From Cichorium intybus (Eukaryota; Streptophyta; Magnoliopsida; Asterales; Asteraceae), in the NCBI GenBank assembly GCA_023525715.1, contig CM042017.1, positions 76,894,666-76,958,665 on the forward strand: a stretch of 64,000 nt of DNA, read 5' to 3'. Positions 12,441-22,379 of this stretch are shown piece after piece. The notes beneath the pieces were generated by a model, which made no database searches, was not told the origin of the DNA, and was given only the letters and a program-made list of their open reading frames with translations. Within the stretch, counting starts at the first letter, position 1. Every line of letters starts with the position of its first letter. Made by a program: the position numbers and the translations under genes.

Positions 12441-12928
12441 AAGTAACAAAGTCATAAGTTTACATAGAGATGTAAAAGACATTGAGATTAGGAGCAACGG
12501 ACACATCAGTTGCTGTGTATTGCTTGAATCCTCAAATAGAACACAATTTTTTGTACTTCGCGATATTTGTCATTCAGTATGACGTATGTGGCTTCGCTAA
12601 TCATAATAAGCGATTGAATTGAAACCTTGAACAGTTCAAGGACTTCAAAGGAAGTACAAGATCCACAGAACCTAAGTGACAACATAAACTGGGAAAATGT
12701 TTCATAGTTCATTCTCTTCTAAGAACATTAATAGTTATAATGTGTCTTAGGGAAGATAATGGAGCATTGGTCAAAACAGTTCAATCCTTGATGTATGAGA
12801 TACATTGCCAATCAGTTTCCAATAAATTGAATACTATACCAGTCGGACCATATAAACCATATTCCAACCACATCCTTCGACTAAGTAAGTTTTGCAGACA
12901 CTGTCTAAAATGTAAAGCTGGGATTGTC

Positions 12929-13441
12929 TGTTGGGTGTTGAAATAAGCTAATGGATGAACTAAGACTAATGTTAAATCAATAACACAATCAATCACACAA
13001 TGATAAGGAAAGAATGTTAAATGAACAAGGTGATATGAATAACTTGTGTCGAATGATTCGATTAGATTGCAAGGTTTTACAGTTGGGTTTTCTATTTGGT
13101 AGTCTTACAGTTGTTCGTAATCTCACCTTCTACACGACAAGGTATCACTGATATTTATACTGAATCAGTGATACCAATAGTACATCTTTTACAGAGAATA
13201 TCCTATCAGTGTACTAGCCAATAGGATGGAAGATTCATGCAACACGTATTGTACTATACGCGTGCACACAAAAGACAAATGTACAGGCTGTGAAGTCTTC
13301 GGATCCTCCATGCGTAGCACTTCTGAGTCTTCAGACTTCGGGGTCTTCTATTTGTTTATTCACTTCGTGGTTTCATTCTTCAACAGTCTTCATGAGGGGG
13401 ACTTCGAATACATCAGCACTTCATCACAAATATTCTCAACA
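12929..13441 (-). repeat. Sirevirus-like element 3' LTR, with adjacent PPT
   Basis: 513 bp, TGTTGGGTG...CTCAACA on the plus strand. Directly inside it, on the minus strand, is the purine-rich CACAAAGGGGAGAT (13442-13455), a normal polypurine tract. Confidence 0.9.
13141..13175 (-). promoter_or_regulatory. LTR TATA box in a 12-bp perfect stem-loop
   Basis: GGTATCACTGAT and its exact reverse complement flank an 11-base loop. On the minus strand the loop and stem edge read GTATAAATATC, a TATA box in the transcription direction of the element. The same structure is present in the other LTR at 33899-33933. Confidence 0.65.
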
Positions 13442-13472
13442 ATCTCCCCTTTGTGTGAAGTGCATCCGAAGT

Positions 13473-16400
13473 CTATACATGAAAGTTTCTCTTGTAAGCT
13501 CTCTTCAAGGTCTTCCTCATCGTCAGGTACCAGTTCATGTGATCCGTGAACTTCTTCTTATTCTCTATCGAATTTGCATGACAAGCGTTTACGTGAGAGA
13601 TCATTCCAGAGATAAAAGAGGAGGGATGGAGGCCAATGTAGTCAATTTCAAAGAACTTGATTGTGACTTCGGTTTCGTTTCGAAGTCCTTTGAAGACTAC
13701 GCCATATGGTTCATCCAGAATCTCTCCATTCTTGAATCTAGCTATGTTCCGAACTACAATGGGAGGAGTGTTCAATGGTTGTTTGTAGTAGGAACATAAC
13801 TCCAAGTCATGTTTGGCAAACCTCATCAGGTAATTATTTAGAAAACCCAAAACATGGTTTTTGACAGCAAACATTGGTATTCCGGCTTGAACTGCTTCAC
13901 CACTTCGCAAAATCTCTAGAATTTCAATGAAGTCCATTGGATTCATTATAGGAAAATCGGCGATTGTAAACCTTGACTGATTACTACTTTCACCTCGGAT
14001 GACATTAAATTCATAATTTATGAATCCTTTGTAAGTCTCAGCCTCCTTGATTGAGATGATTTTTTTGATTTTGTCCAAACTCCATACCACACTCTGACGT
14101 TGAATGTATTTGGCATGGAAGTTGATTTTGTTGGTCTAAAAACTTGCTTTCTGATCATCAGGTACCGAATTGACAAATTGAAGAAAAGAAAAAGTCTTCG
14201 GATTGAAAGGGATGTCAAGCTGGATGTCTTCGGAGTCAGTTGTCGCAAAACTCCGAAGAGGTAGTCTGTTAAGTACATTTGGATTTTGAAATCCAAATTG
14301 CTTGATTGCCTCTATGGTCCATTTACCATCATCACGAGCAAATTCGTTTATTTTGATCATTAGGTTGTAATATGCCCGTCTGGCCTTATAGGCTTCTTCC
14401 ATGTGTGGGGCAATTATGCTTTCTAGTGATCGATCTGTTGAGCTTCCAGCCCCGGCTGATCCACTAGCACCCATGGTTGTCGTTGTGATGGTTGAGGTTG
14501 AAGGACCTACTGTAGCTGCGGAGATTAGTCTAGGCCTTTCTCCCCCTTGTGAAGCATGCCCCGCATGCTGAGCAGTGGTAGGCCTGCCCTGTGGCCTAGA
14601 CAACCTATCAGAAAAGTTTATCAGAGGCTGAAGTGCAAATCTCAACTTTGCAACCATGTCTTGTGTGAGAGCTGCATTCGTTCGTTGCAGTTCCTCTGTA
14701 AACTTAGTGATATCCAAAGCGGTTTGGGCGGCTGTGAGCTCTTCGATCTTTGCTCTTGCCTCATCAAGCTGTTTTTCAAGCTTGGTACTCTGCTGAGATT
14801 CATTTCGAAGTACTTGCAAGGCTTTTATGACTTCGGAGTTTGATTTTTCCGTCTTTTCGGCAAGGGCCTCAATTTTCTTGTCGATGGTGGTGACAGCAGA
14901 TTCCAACTTCTGTTCGAAGGAGGATTGGATCTTACTTTGTTGCTCCATGAGCTTCTGCTCAAGCGTTTGTATGGAGTCCTTGATTTCTTTGGACAAGGAG
15001 AACTCCAGAGATTCGATCTCTTCGGTGATGTCACCCAACGTGGGTTTGGTGGGATCAAATCCAGTTTGAGCTTGAATGAGAGTGTCAAGCTTGGAGTTAA
15101 GGACTTTGTACTGTTTCATTAGTACAAAACCTTCATCTGGCAAGTCTTCATCAGACACTCCTTCAACATTCAAAGGAGCCAAATGAAAGGCTTCAAAGAA
15201 AGCTGCCGAAGTGGTATTTTGTCTTGAGGGTGATGGAGGCAAGTCAAACTCTGGTAATGAAAAATCAAAGCCAGAGATGGGTACTTTGGAGGTTGGAGGA
15301 GCAGTTGTTGGAGGTGGTGGAGGTGGTATATCAGATGAAGTGGTGTGAATGGTGGTGGTTTGTTGAGCTGTTGTGGGTGGTGGTGGAGGTGGAATAGTAT
15401 GTGGAGGTGTGGGAGGTCTGGTTGTTTTAGGTGGAGATGGAGGAATTGTGGTTTGCAGTGGAGAAGGTGGTCTGGATGTTGGTTGAGGTGAAGGAGGTTG
15501 ATCAACAAATTATTCTTCTTCTTGTTCTTCTTCATGGACTGTGGATGGAGTCCTTTCTGAGTCCGAAGACTCATCCACAACCATTGTCTTTCTCTGCCTC
15601 TTCGGCTGTTTCCTCTTCGGAGTGGTTTTCACCGAAGTCTTTCTTTTCTTTTCTTCTTTCTTAGGACCACTGGGTCCACCAGCCATTTTCCTCTTCCCTT
15701 TTCCTTTTGGATGCTCTCTTACAGGTGCAGCCTGACTCAAGTCACGAGTTGGGTAAGGAATTACAAGAGTGTTGCGATAGGTATTTACCTCATTACATTC
15801 CATGGGGACTTTGGAGAGCATGGCATGTGGAATTTGAGCACAGAAGGCTGCAGGTTCATCGTCTAGAATTGGAATTGCAATAAGAGTGAACTTCATCTCT
15901 CCAAGAGAGGGATCAGGAACATACCCTATCTGCTGGTAGTGAGCATTAACAACAATCATCCAAAATCTTGCGTTTGCGATTTCAGTCCCCTTCATACTGT
16001 GATTTATGTGAGAGCAGAAATCGGTCCATAGAATTGTTGCGAAGTCCACCTTAACATCGTAGTAAATTCCATAGAGAAGGCCTTGGAATGTAACACTTAC
16101 AGAATCCAGGCCAGAGGTTCTTCCAGAGAGACATCTGAGGAAGATGCTGAAGAAGTACCTCCAGAGATCAGGAAGTTGGTTTTTCTTGAAGGTGCTTATC
16201 CTTTCAAGCAGGGGTTCATACCCCATTTCGTTGAACATACCAACCAGTTGGTCAGCAGATGGGACCACCATTTCTTTCGAGTTGTAGATTGGAAGTCGTA
16301 GAGCTTCAGCGAATTTCTCCTTGGTTAGTTGCACTTTCTTCGTTTTGCCCTTTGAGTCAACAATCTCATAGAAGACGGATTTGACCTGGTTGTTGGAGTC

Positions 16401-16628
16401 GAATAGTGCATTTGATGTGTAGTGTGCCCTGTGAACCAGAGTCGCAGGGACTGAAGGAGTACATGTCAGGGCATATCCCAGAACAGACCTTTTCATGCAT
16501 TCCACCAATGCATCGATTGGTCGAGGGTAAAGGGACAAATCATTTCGTAGCACCAGGTTTGATGATTGACTTTTGAGGTTTGGAACAGATATTGCCTCAG
16601 TAGTTTGCGATGAAGCTTCAGCTGCCAT
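13473..16628 (-). pseudogene. Extra (aORF/env-position) protein of the Sirevirus-like element
   Basis: One minus-strand frame of 1,052 codons from ATG 16628 to 13473, interrupted only by TAA at 15510-15512 and TAG at 14136-14138. Residues 1-290 form a globular domain (motifs YFFSIFLRCLSG, LLYGIYYDV, RFWMIVVNAHYQQIG). Residues about 300-345 are Lys/Arg-rich, like a nuclear localisation signal, and are followed by an acidic stretch. About 375-460 is a Pro-rich linker; 510-665 is a strong coiled coil; a Ser/Gly/Thr-rich spacer follows; about 850-1050 is a second globular domain (FTIADFPIMNPMDFIEIL). No signal peptide or transmembrane segment is visible, so an envelope role is unlikely. Similar proteins accompany Copia elements in Asteraceae genomes; the function is unknown to me. 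Confidence 0.75.
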
Positions 16629-16738
16629 TGATGATGAGATGAAGAAGATGAAGGAGTTATGGATTTCTTCGAGAGTAACTTTGAAGAGAGAAATGAGAGT
16701 TGTGTTTGCGTAAAGAGTGTAACTGAAGAGGTGAGAGG

Positions 16739-16746
16739 TTTATATA
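16739..16746 (-). promoter_or_regulatory. TATA box upstream of the extra ORF
   Basis: ACTATATAAACC on the minus strand lies about 110 bp upstream of the ATG at 16628. It is followed by a purine/pyrimidine-rich leader with no intervening ATG that I could see. It suggests that the extra ORF has its own transcript rather than being translated from the genomic RNA. Confidence 0.5.
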
Positions 16747-16759
16747 GTATTCGTGGTCC

Positions 16760-18690
16760 CTAGGTCATTTAATGCACGATTGAAATAGTCCTGTGGGAGA
16801 AGGACACCTCAGCACCTGCTCGTCCCACTATCTCTGCAAAAGGGAGAAACGTACGGCTGTCAGTTGCAATGATTCAAAATTTGAACCGCCACTTTTGAGA
16901 AATCTTTATGGTTAATATTGCCCATTAAAATCTCATTGACAGCTGTAAACAAAGCGGTTATATTTTAAAGAATGTTTGTCTCTGAGACTGATCATAAATA
17001 TGGAAATCATTTGAATCATTAATTTGACTTCGTGTTTATAAATTATGACCGTTGTTGTTGCACTTCGGAGTGAAAGCATAAAGTTATGTTTAACTCCGAA
17101 GAGTGTTCTTTCACTTCGGTGATTGACATGTGATTGCAAGTATTTGTCAATGTACCGAAGTCCATATGGTTTTCTCTTTGTTTTTCTATGAGTTTTTGGT
17201 TTTACGTTTGACTGATGCAACATACCATTTAACCTTAATTTCCATGAATATTATGAAAAGATGATTTGACGAATTAATGTTCAGAATCATTCGAATCATG
17301 TTGGAAGTCCATTTTTCATTTTGATGGTTGTTTGATTCAATATCAGTCATGAATGTATAAGTCTAATCACCCCATCACTAACTTGATTTCGCATTTGGGA
17401 ACATGTTTTGAGTTGTGATTATGTGCTTCAAAATTTTCCAATATAATAAAGATAACATCCTTTGCATTTTGAAAGTTTAAAGAAGTTTTCATTCATGAAT
17501 TGAGCATCAGAAGTAATTTAGAAATTTGGATTGTTTTGAAGATTCTTTTGAAAAATTTATTCCTTTTCATCAGTTGAAGTGTTTGGATACTAAGCTCTGA
17601 TGACAAGCCTTTGAGCTTCGTACACCACTCCCACTTTGTCATTTAAGACAGATTATTTGAAATGTTCATATTCTCTACAAAGTACTCGACTATGTTATAG
17701 GAGCTCCTTGTAACGTTATTTAAAACAGAAGAATAAGCCTTTGAATGCTAAATTTTTCTAACTTTTGCATTCCCTTGTTTATCTTTTTGTCTTTGATTGT
17801 CTTTGATTCTTTTGACAATTGTTTTCTATTTTTCTTTTTGATCTTCTTTCAAATTTTCATTTTATCTTTTCAATTTTTGGATTTTCATTATCTGAAGACA
17901 TAAAACATCACCATATAGTTTCCTTCTTTGGTGCTTTTCCTTTTCGTTTTAAACAATCCTTGTGGGCGAAAATCTTCATATAGTTCAATTTTGTACCATT
18001 AATGAAAAAGATTTAAATTTACTTATCAAACAATGTTGGTACTATTTTTTTAGGAAAACTTCGGAGCACTTGAGTTATCCTGTGTAGTTTTGAGGCTACA
18101 TGATTAATTTGAAGTTGAAGCGAGTCAAGTTCTGAAGGGTGGTTAGAAATAGACATTATGTTAAGGTTATTGGAATCAAACAAGGCTTCAAATTGTAAAA
18201 TAGCCTTAACCTCACTTCGAAGTCTGTTTTCTTACCAATGTTTCAAGTCGATTCCCAAATACCTTTTAGTGCAATAAGGTATGATTATCAGAATCTAAAA
18301 TCAAAGTTTTGTCCTTTACTTGGTTAATTCATGAGAGAAAGGTTAAACTTTGTCGTTTTGCATCAAAATTTTCTTGTCATTTGGTATGAATTTTCTTGTT
18401 TTTGAATTTCCTTTGACTTAAACAACTTTTTATTTTTAAACTTAAAGGATGAAGTCAACATTTGTTCAAGTGATTTTCAAATTTGAAGAGTTTATTTTGA
18501 AGAAAAGTTTGTTCCGCAGACCTCCGAAGTGATATTTTACTTCGGAGTACTGCGGTGCAGTTCCAAGTGTTTTTGCTTGATTTACTCCGATGAGCTCCGA
18601 AGCCAAAATTGTCTTCGGGGTTCTGCAGAGTATTGTGTTTTTGTAAATTTTTGAATTTTTAGAAAAGAGTGAAAGTGAGCAAATCTGGTA
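16760..18690 (-). other. Non-coding spacer between RNase H and the extra ORF
   Basis: About 1.9 kb inside the Sirevirus-like element without a long reading frame. CTTCGGA/TCCGAAG heptamers recur in both orientations, for example near 17062, 17094, 17115, 18527, 18540 and 18595. The function, if any, is unknown. Confidence 0.6.
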
Positions 18691-18691
18691 T

Positions 18692-20254
18692 TTATTGAAG
18701 AGTTGATCCATCTATCATTCCAAGTCCATGGATGATTCTTGTGAACGCTTCTTCATTCAGAGCCTTTGTGAAGATATCTGCCAATTGTTCTGTAGTATGA
18801 ACAAAGTGCACCTCAATATTCCCCTCCTCAACATGACTTTTGATGAAGTGATAGCGAAGAGCTATATGCTTCGTCTTGGAATGTTGAACTGGATTGTGGC
18901 ATATACAAATTGCACTTTGAGAGTCACAGAACAAAGGAATTTTTCTCATATTAATGGCATAGTCTTTCAGTTGACTCTGAATCCAAATGATCTGTGAAGT
19001 ACACGCTGCAGCTGCTACATATTCAGCCTCTGCGGTGGAGATAGAGACACAAGTTTGATTCTTGGATTGCCAGCTGATAAGTTTTCTATCTAAGAATTGA
19101 CAACCCCCCGAAGTGCTCTTGCGATCAATAAAGCATCCACCAAGATCGGAGTCTGAGTAAGCTTGAATGTAGAAGCCAGAGTTTGTTGGATACCACAGAC
19201 CATAAGCAGTAGTTCCATGAAGATATCGGAATATTGTCTTAACCGCAGCCAAGTGAGGTTCTCTTGGGTCAGCCTGATATCTAGCACAATTGCAAACCGC
19301 AAACATGATATCTGGACGACTGGCTGTAAGGTAGAGCAGGGATCCAATCATACTTCGGTATTGCTGTATGTCTGTCTTCGGTTTGTCTAATGATGGATTC
19401 AACCTTGTACCTGCAGGCAAAGGGACTTTTGCTTTGGAGCAGTTAGTCATTCCGAAACGTTCAAGCAAACTCTTCGTATACTTTTGTTGATTTATGAATA
19501 TCCCCTCCTTGTATTGTCTTATTTGTAATCCAAGAAAGAAATTAATCTTCCCCATCATACTCATTTGAAATTTGCTTTTCATCAATTTTTCAAAATCTTT
19601 TGACAAATTAGGGTTAGTGGATCCAAAGATTATGTCATCCACATAAATTTCGACTAACATCAAATGAGATCCAACTTTCTTTCTAAAAAGTGTTGGATCC
19701 ACTGAGCCCTGTTTAAAGTTTGATTCTTTCAAAAATTTAGTCAAGGTCTCATACCAAGCTCTTGGGGCTTGTTTTAAACCATAAACTGCTTTGTCTAGCA
19801 CATAGCAATAATTCGGATGAGTTTTACTTTCAAAGCCAGGTGGTTGTTCAACAAAAACGGTTTCCTCGAGATCACCATTCAAAAAAGCACATTTGACATC
19901 CATTTGATAGACATCAAAGTTTTTGTGTGCAACATAAGCTAAAAATATCCGAACTGATTCGAGTCTGGCAACAGGAGCAAAAGTTTCTTCATAATCAATC
20001 CCCTCCTGTTGACAATACCCCTTGACAACCAGGCTAGCCTTGTTCCGAACTACATTGCCTTCGGTGTCTAGTTTATTACGGTACACCCATTTGAGACCGA
20101 CAATTGAGGCATTTGCAGGTTTCAGAATTAGCCTCCATACTTTGTTTCTTTCAAATTCTTCTAATTCCAACTGCATTGCTTCAATCCAGTCTGAGTGATC
20201 AAATGCATCTTTAACGTTCTTAGGTTCTACCTTGGAGATAAAGACATTGAACAT
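18692..20254 (-). CDS. Copia reverse transcriptase / RNase H (pol 3' part)
   Basis: A 520-residue uninterrupted frame. It copies the element's RNA into DNA and degrades the template in virus-like particles. RVT_2 covers about residues 40-285: DVKCAFLNG near 120 supplies the first catalytic Asp and YVDD is at 204-207. YGLKQAPRAWY is at about 158-168. RNase H spans about 360-500 with YSDSD (367-371), TAEAEY (407-412), FCDSQ (442-446) and ADIFTKAL (492-499), so the DEDD set appears complete. The frame starts at an internal Met and is the C-terminal part of a polyprotein whose upstream part is shifted out of frame. Despite breaks elsewhere in the element this enzyme looks intact. Confidence 0.85.
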   Translation of the reverse strand: MFNVFISKVEPKNVKDAFDHSDWIEAMQLELEEFERNKVWRLILKPANASIVGLKWVYRNKLDTEGNVVRNKASLVVKGYCQQEGIDYEETFAPVARLESVRIFLAYVAHKNFDVYQMDVKCAFLNGDLEETVFVEQPPGFESKTHPNYCYVLDKAVYGLKQAPRAWYETLTKFLKESNFKQGSVDPTLFRKKVGSHLMLVEIYVDDIIFGSTNPNLSKDFEKLMKSKFQMSMMGKINFFLGLQIRQYKEGIFINQQKYTKSLLERFGMTNCSKAKVPLPAGTRLNPSLDKPKTDIQQYRSMIGSLLYLTASRPDIMFAVCNCARYQADPREPHLAAVKTIFRYLHGTTAYGLWYPTNSGFYIQAYSDSDLGGCFIDRKSTSGGCQFLDRKLISWQSKNQTCVSISTAEAEYVAAAACTSQIIWIQSQLKDYAINMRKIPLFCDSQSAICICHNPVQHSKTKHIALRYHFIKSHVEEGNIEVHFVHTTEQLADIFTKALNEEAFTRIIHGLGMIDGSTLQ

Positions 20255-21048
20255 TCACAACTCCAAAGTTTTGTTAAGTTCTATTTGTCTTTGGTGAAGT
20301 TGTGCACGAGTCGATACTTTATCTTGAACATTACCGATGACAAGTGACAGTGGATGTTTCTCACCCATTTGTCCAAAGGAGGATAGTTTGGATCAAAATC
20401 AGGAGGTCCTTCAGCATCAATGTCCTCGATATCTGAGGGATATCCCGAAGTGGAAGGGAAATCACCCATTAGTAAATGATTGTTTGAATTTGTGTTAGTT
20501 TGAGGTGTGTGCATTTGTGAAGTTGAGTTTGATGTGTTGGTGTTGAGGAAGTGGTAGCTCTATTCGAAGCGATTATTGTGGCTGAATTCGGAGTGACAAT
20601 CTCTGGCTCCCCCTGGATTGTTGGATATAGGGATATGATATTTGAGATTGACTGGGGAGTAGAGATAAGAGTATTGATTCCCTTTGGACTGTTGTTTGAC
20701 TCCCCTTCAACGCTTGCAGTGCCTGCACTTCGGTTTGATGGCTCCCCCTCAACACTTGCATTTCCCATACTTTGATTAGATGGCTCCTCCTTAACACTTG
20801 CATTTCCCATACTTTGATTAGATGGCTCCCCCTCAACACTTGCATTTCCCATACTTTGATTAGATGGCTCCCCCTCAACAGATGATGGTCTTTGTATACT
20901 ACTTGAAGAGGAATCATCAGGTACATCTGTGAGCTTGGAGAGTTCGGACTCATGGTTATCTGGTGCACTAGCTTCGGAGCCACAGCTCTCACAGGTTGAT
21001 CAAACAGAAGTACGAAGTCTATGTCAAATGTTGTGATTGGAACAGCAT
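20255..21048 (-). pseudogene. Integrase-RT linker, frame-disrupted
   Basis: Joins the integrase C-terminus to RT. The minus strand encodes a low-complexity Ser/Pro/Asn-rich linker spread over two frames, with a tandem repeat at about 20735-20882. At least one frameshift separates the integrase frame (to 21049) from the RT frame (from 20254). Confidence 0.6.
20735..20882 (-). repeat. 42-bp tandem repeat encoding a 14-residue unit
   Basis: About three and a half 42-bp units. On the minus strand they encode MGNASVEGEPSNQS and variants (VKEEP, RSAGTA). Further degenerate units follow toward 20690. It lies in the linker between integrase and RT, where length variation is probably tolerated. Confidence 0.85.
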
Positions 21049-22379
21049 CTACAGCAGGCTTTGGAAAGATTGAAGACATGGGAAATGGATGCAGAGACTT
21101 CTTGATGTAGTAGTCATGACTCTTAGATTAAAGGTTTCTTCGATTCTACGAGTTCTCTTGGTCATGACTCTGTAGGCTTTTGAGTATTGAGAGTAACCAA
21201 GGAAGATTCCTTCTTCTGATTTGTCATCGAACTTGGTCAAGTGATCCTTCAAGTTCAAGATAAAACACCTACAACCAAAGATGTGAAGAAATTTGACATT
21301 TGGCTTTCTTCGGTTGAGCACTTCATAAGGTGTAATGTGAAATCGTTTGTGAATGTAAGATCTGTTTTGAGTAAAGCATGCAGTAGAAATAGCTTCAGCC
21401 CAGAAGTACATGGGCAAGTTTGCGAAATTTAGCATAGTTCTAGCTGCTTCACACAAAGAACGATTTCTTCTTTCCATAACCCCATGTTGTTGAGGAGTAT
21501 AGGGTGCAGAGAAGTTATGACTAATTCCCTTTGTCTTCAAGAATCCATCTAAGGTCTGATTTTTGAACTCCGAACCGTTGTCACTGTGCACAGTTCAGAC
21601 TTTCTTGTTGAGCATCAATTCCATTTTCCTTATAAAATTGATGATTTCTTCAGCAGCATCTGATTTGTTTCTTAGGAACAACACCCAAGTGAACCTTGAA
21701 TAGTCATCAACAATAACAAGAATATACTTCTTCTTTCCAATTGATTCCACTGCGGATGGGCCACAAAAATCCATGTAGAGAAGAGAAAGTGGTTCGGTGA
21801 TTTTAGGGTTGATCACTGTAGGATGCCTTTGAGAGTAGGCATACCTCAAACTAAATCCATAGCCACCAATTTGTTCAAGTCTTTGAAGTTCAGATGGGCA
21901 AGTCTTCGGTGCCATAACCAACTGACATCGGAGTTGGCTTTGGAGAGAAGACATAGAGATTGCCCACCAGTCACTGACTTTAGATTTAAGGGAAACATTG
22001 ATCCCTTCCTTTCTGATTTCAACAAGACTTCATTTGTTGCTTCTTTGGTGATTACACTTCCTTGGTTGTTGAATGTGACAGCATTGCCTGTTCCAACAAC
22101 CAATTGAGATATACTCACAAGGTTATGTTTTAATCCTTCAACAAATGCCACTCGACTGATAGTGAATTGGCTATTTGTTATTTTTCCATATCCCCGAATT
22201 AGACATGTTTCATTATTACCAAAGCGAACATTTACGGCGTCATCCAAATTTCTGTAGTCCCTGAGATATTCCCTCCTCCCAGTCATATGCCTTGAGCAGT
22301 CACTATCCATGTACCATTTTGAAATCATACCGCTCATCAGACATAACCTGCAATCAATCGAGAAGAAGTTGGTACCCAA
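21049..22379 (-). pseudogene. Copia protease and integrase region, broken
   Basis: From right to left: a protease with WYMDSDCSRHMTG (the usual D-S/T-G catalytic triplet has Asp in place of Gly), then a GAG-pre-integrase/HHCC region with SWLWHRRLAHLNF, then the integrase core. The core shows YMDFCGPSAVES (first Asp) and VHSDNGSEF (second Asp), then PQQHGVMERRNR (catalytic Glu). Damage: a frameshift near 21850-21950 and an in-frame TGA at 21592-21594 between the core's first and second Asp. It would insert cDNA into the genome if intact. It is clearly inactive in this copy. Confidence 0.8.

Larger units (their letters stand above)
8963..12928 (+). mobile_element. Element A: old gag-only LTR retrotransposon, left part
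   Basis: Contains a 774-bp 5' LTR, a tRNA-iMet-type primer binding site, a leader of about 1.2 kb, a broken gag-like ORF and a non-coding 3' section. It is collinear with element B (26155-33714), but more diverged. It stops at 12928, where the minus-strand Sirevirus-like element was inserted, and resumes at 34205. No protease, integrase or RT reading frame is present in either A or B, so the family depends on other elements for enzymes, as in the TR-GAG type of non-autonomous element. Confidence 0.85.

Noticed and set aside
12229..12441. A repeat protein with LTLSQxIPKSYP units on the minus strand
   Set aside because: It is a by-product of tandem non-coding units in element A and is interrupted differently in element B.
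13473..15242. Two independent genes of 205 and 368 residues
   Set aside because: They lie in the same frame as the 372-residue ORF at 16628 and are separated only by single stop codons, so they are parts of one extra ORF.
13473..16628. A retroviral-type envelope gene
   Set aside because: Its position matches env-like ORFs, but I see no signal peptide, transmembrane helix or fusion-peptide-like segment.
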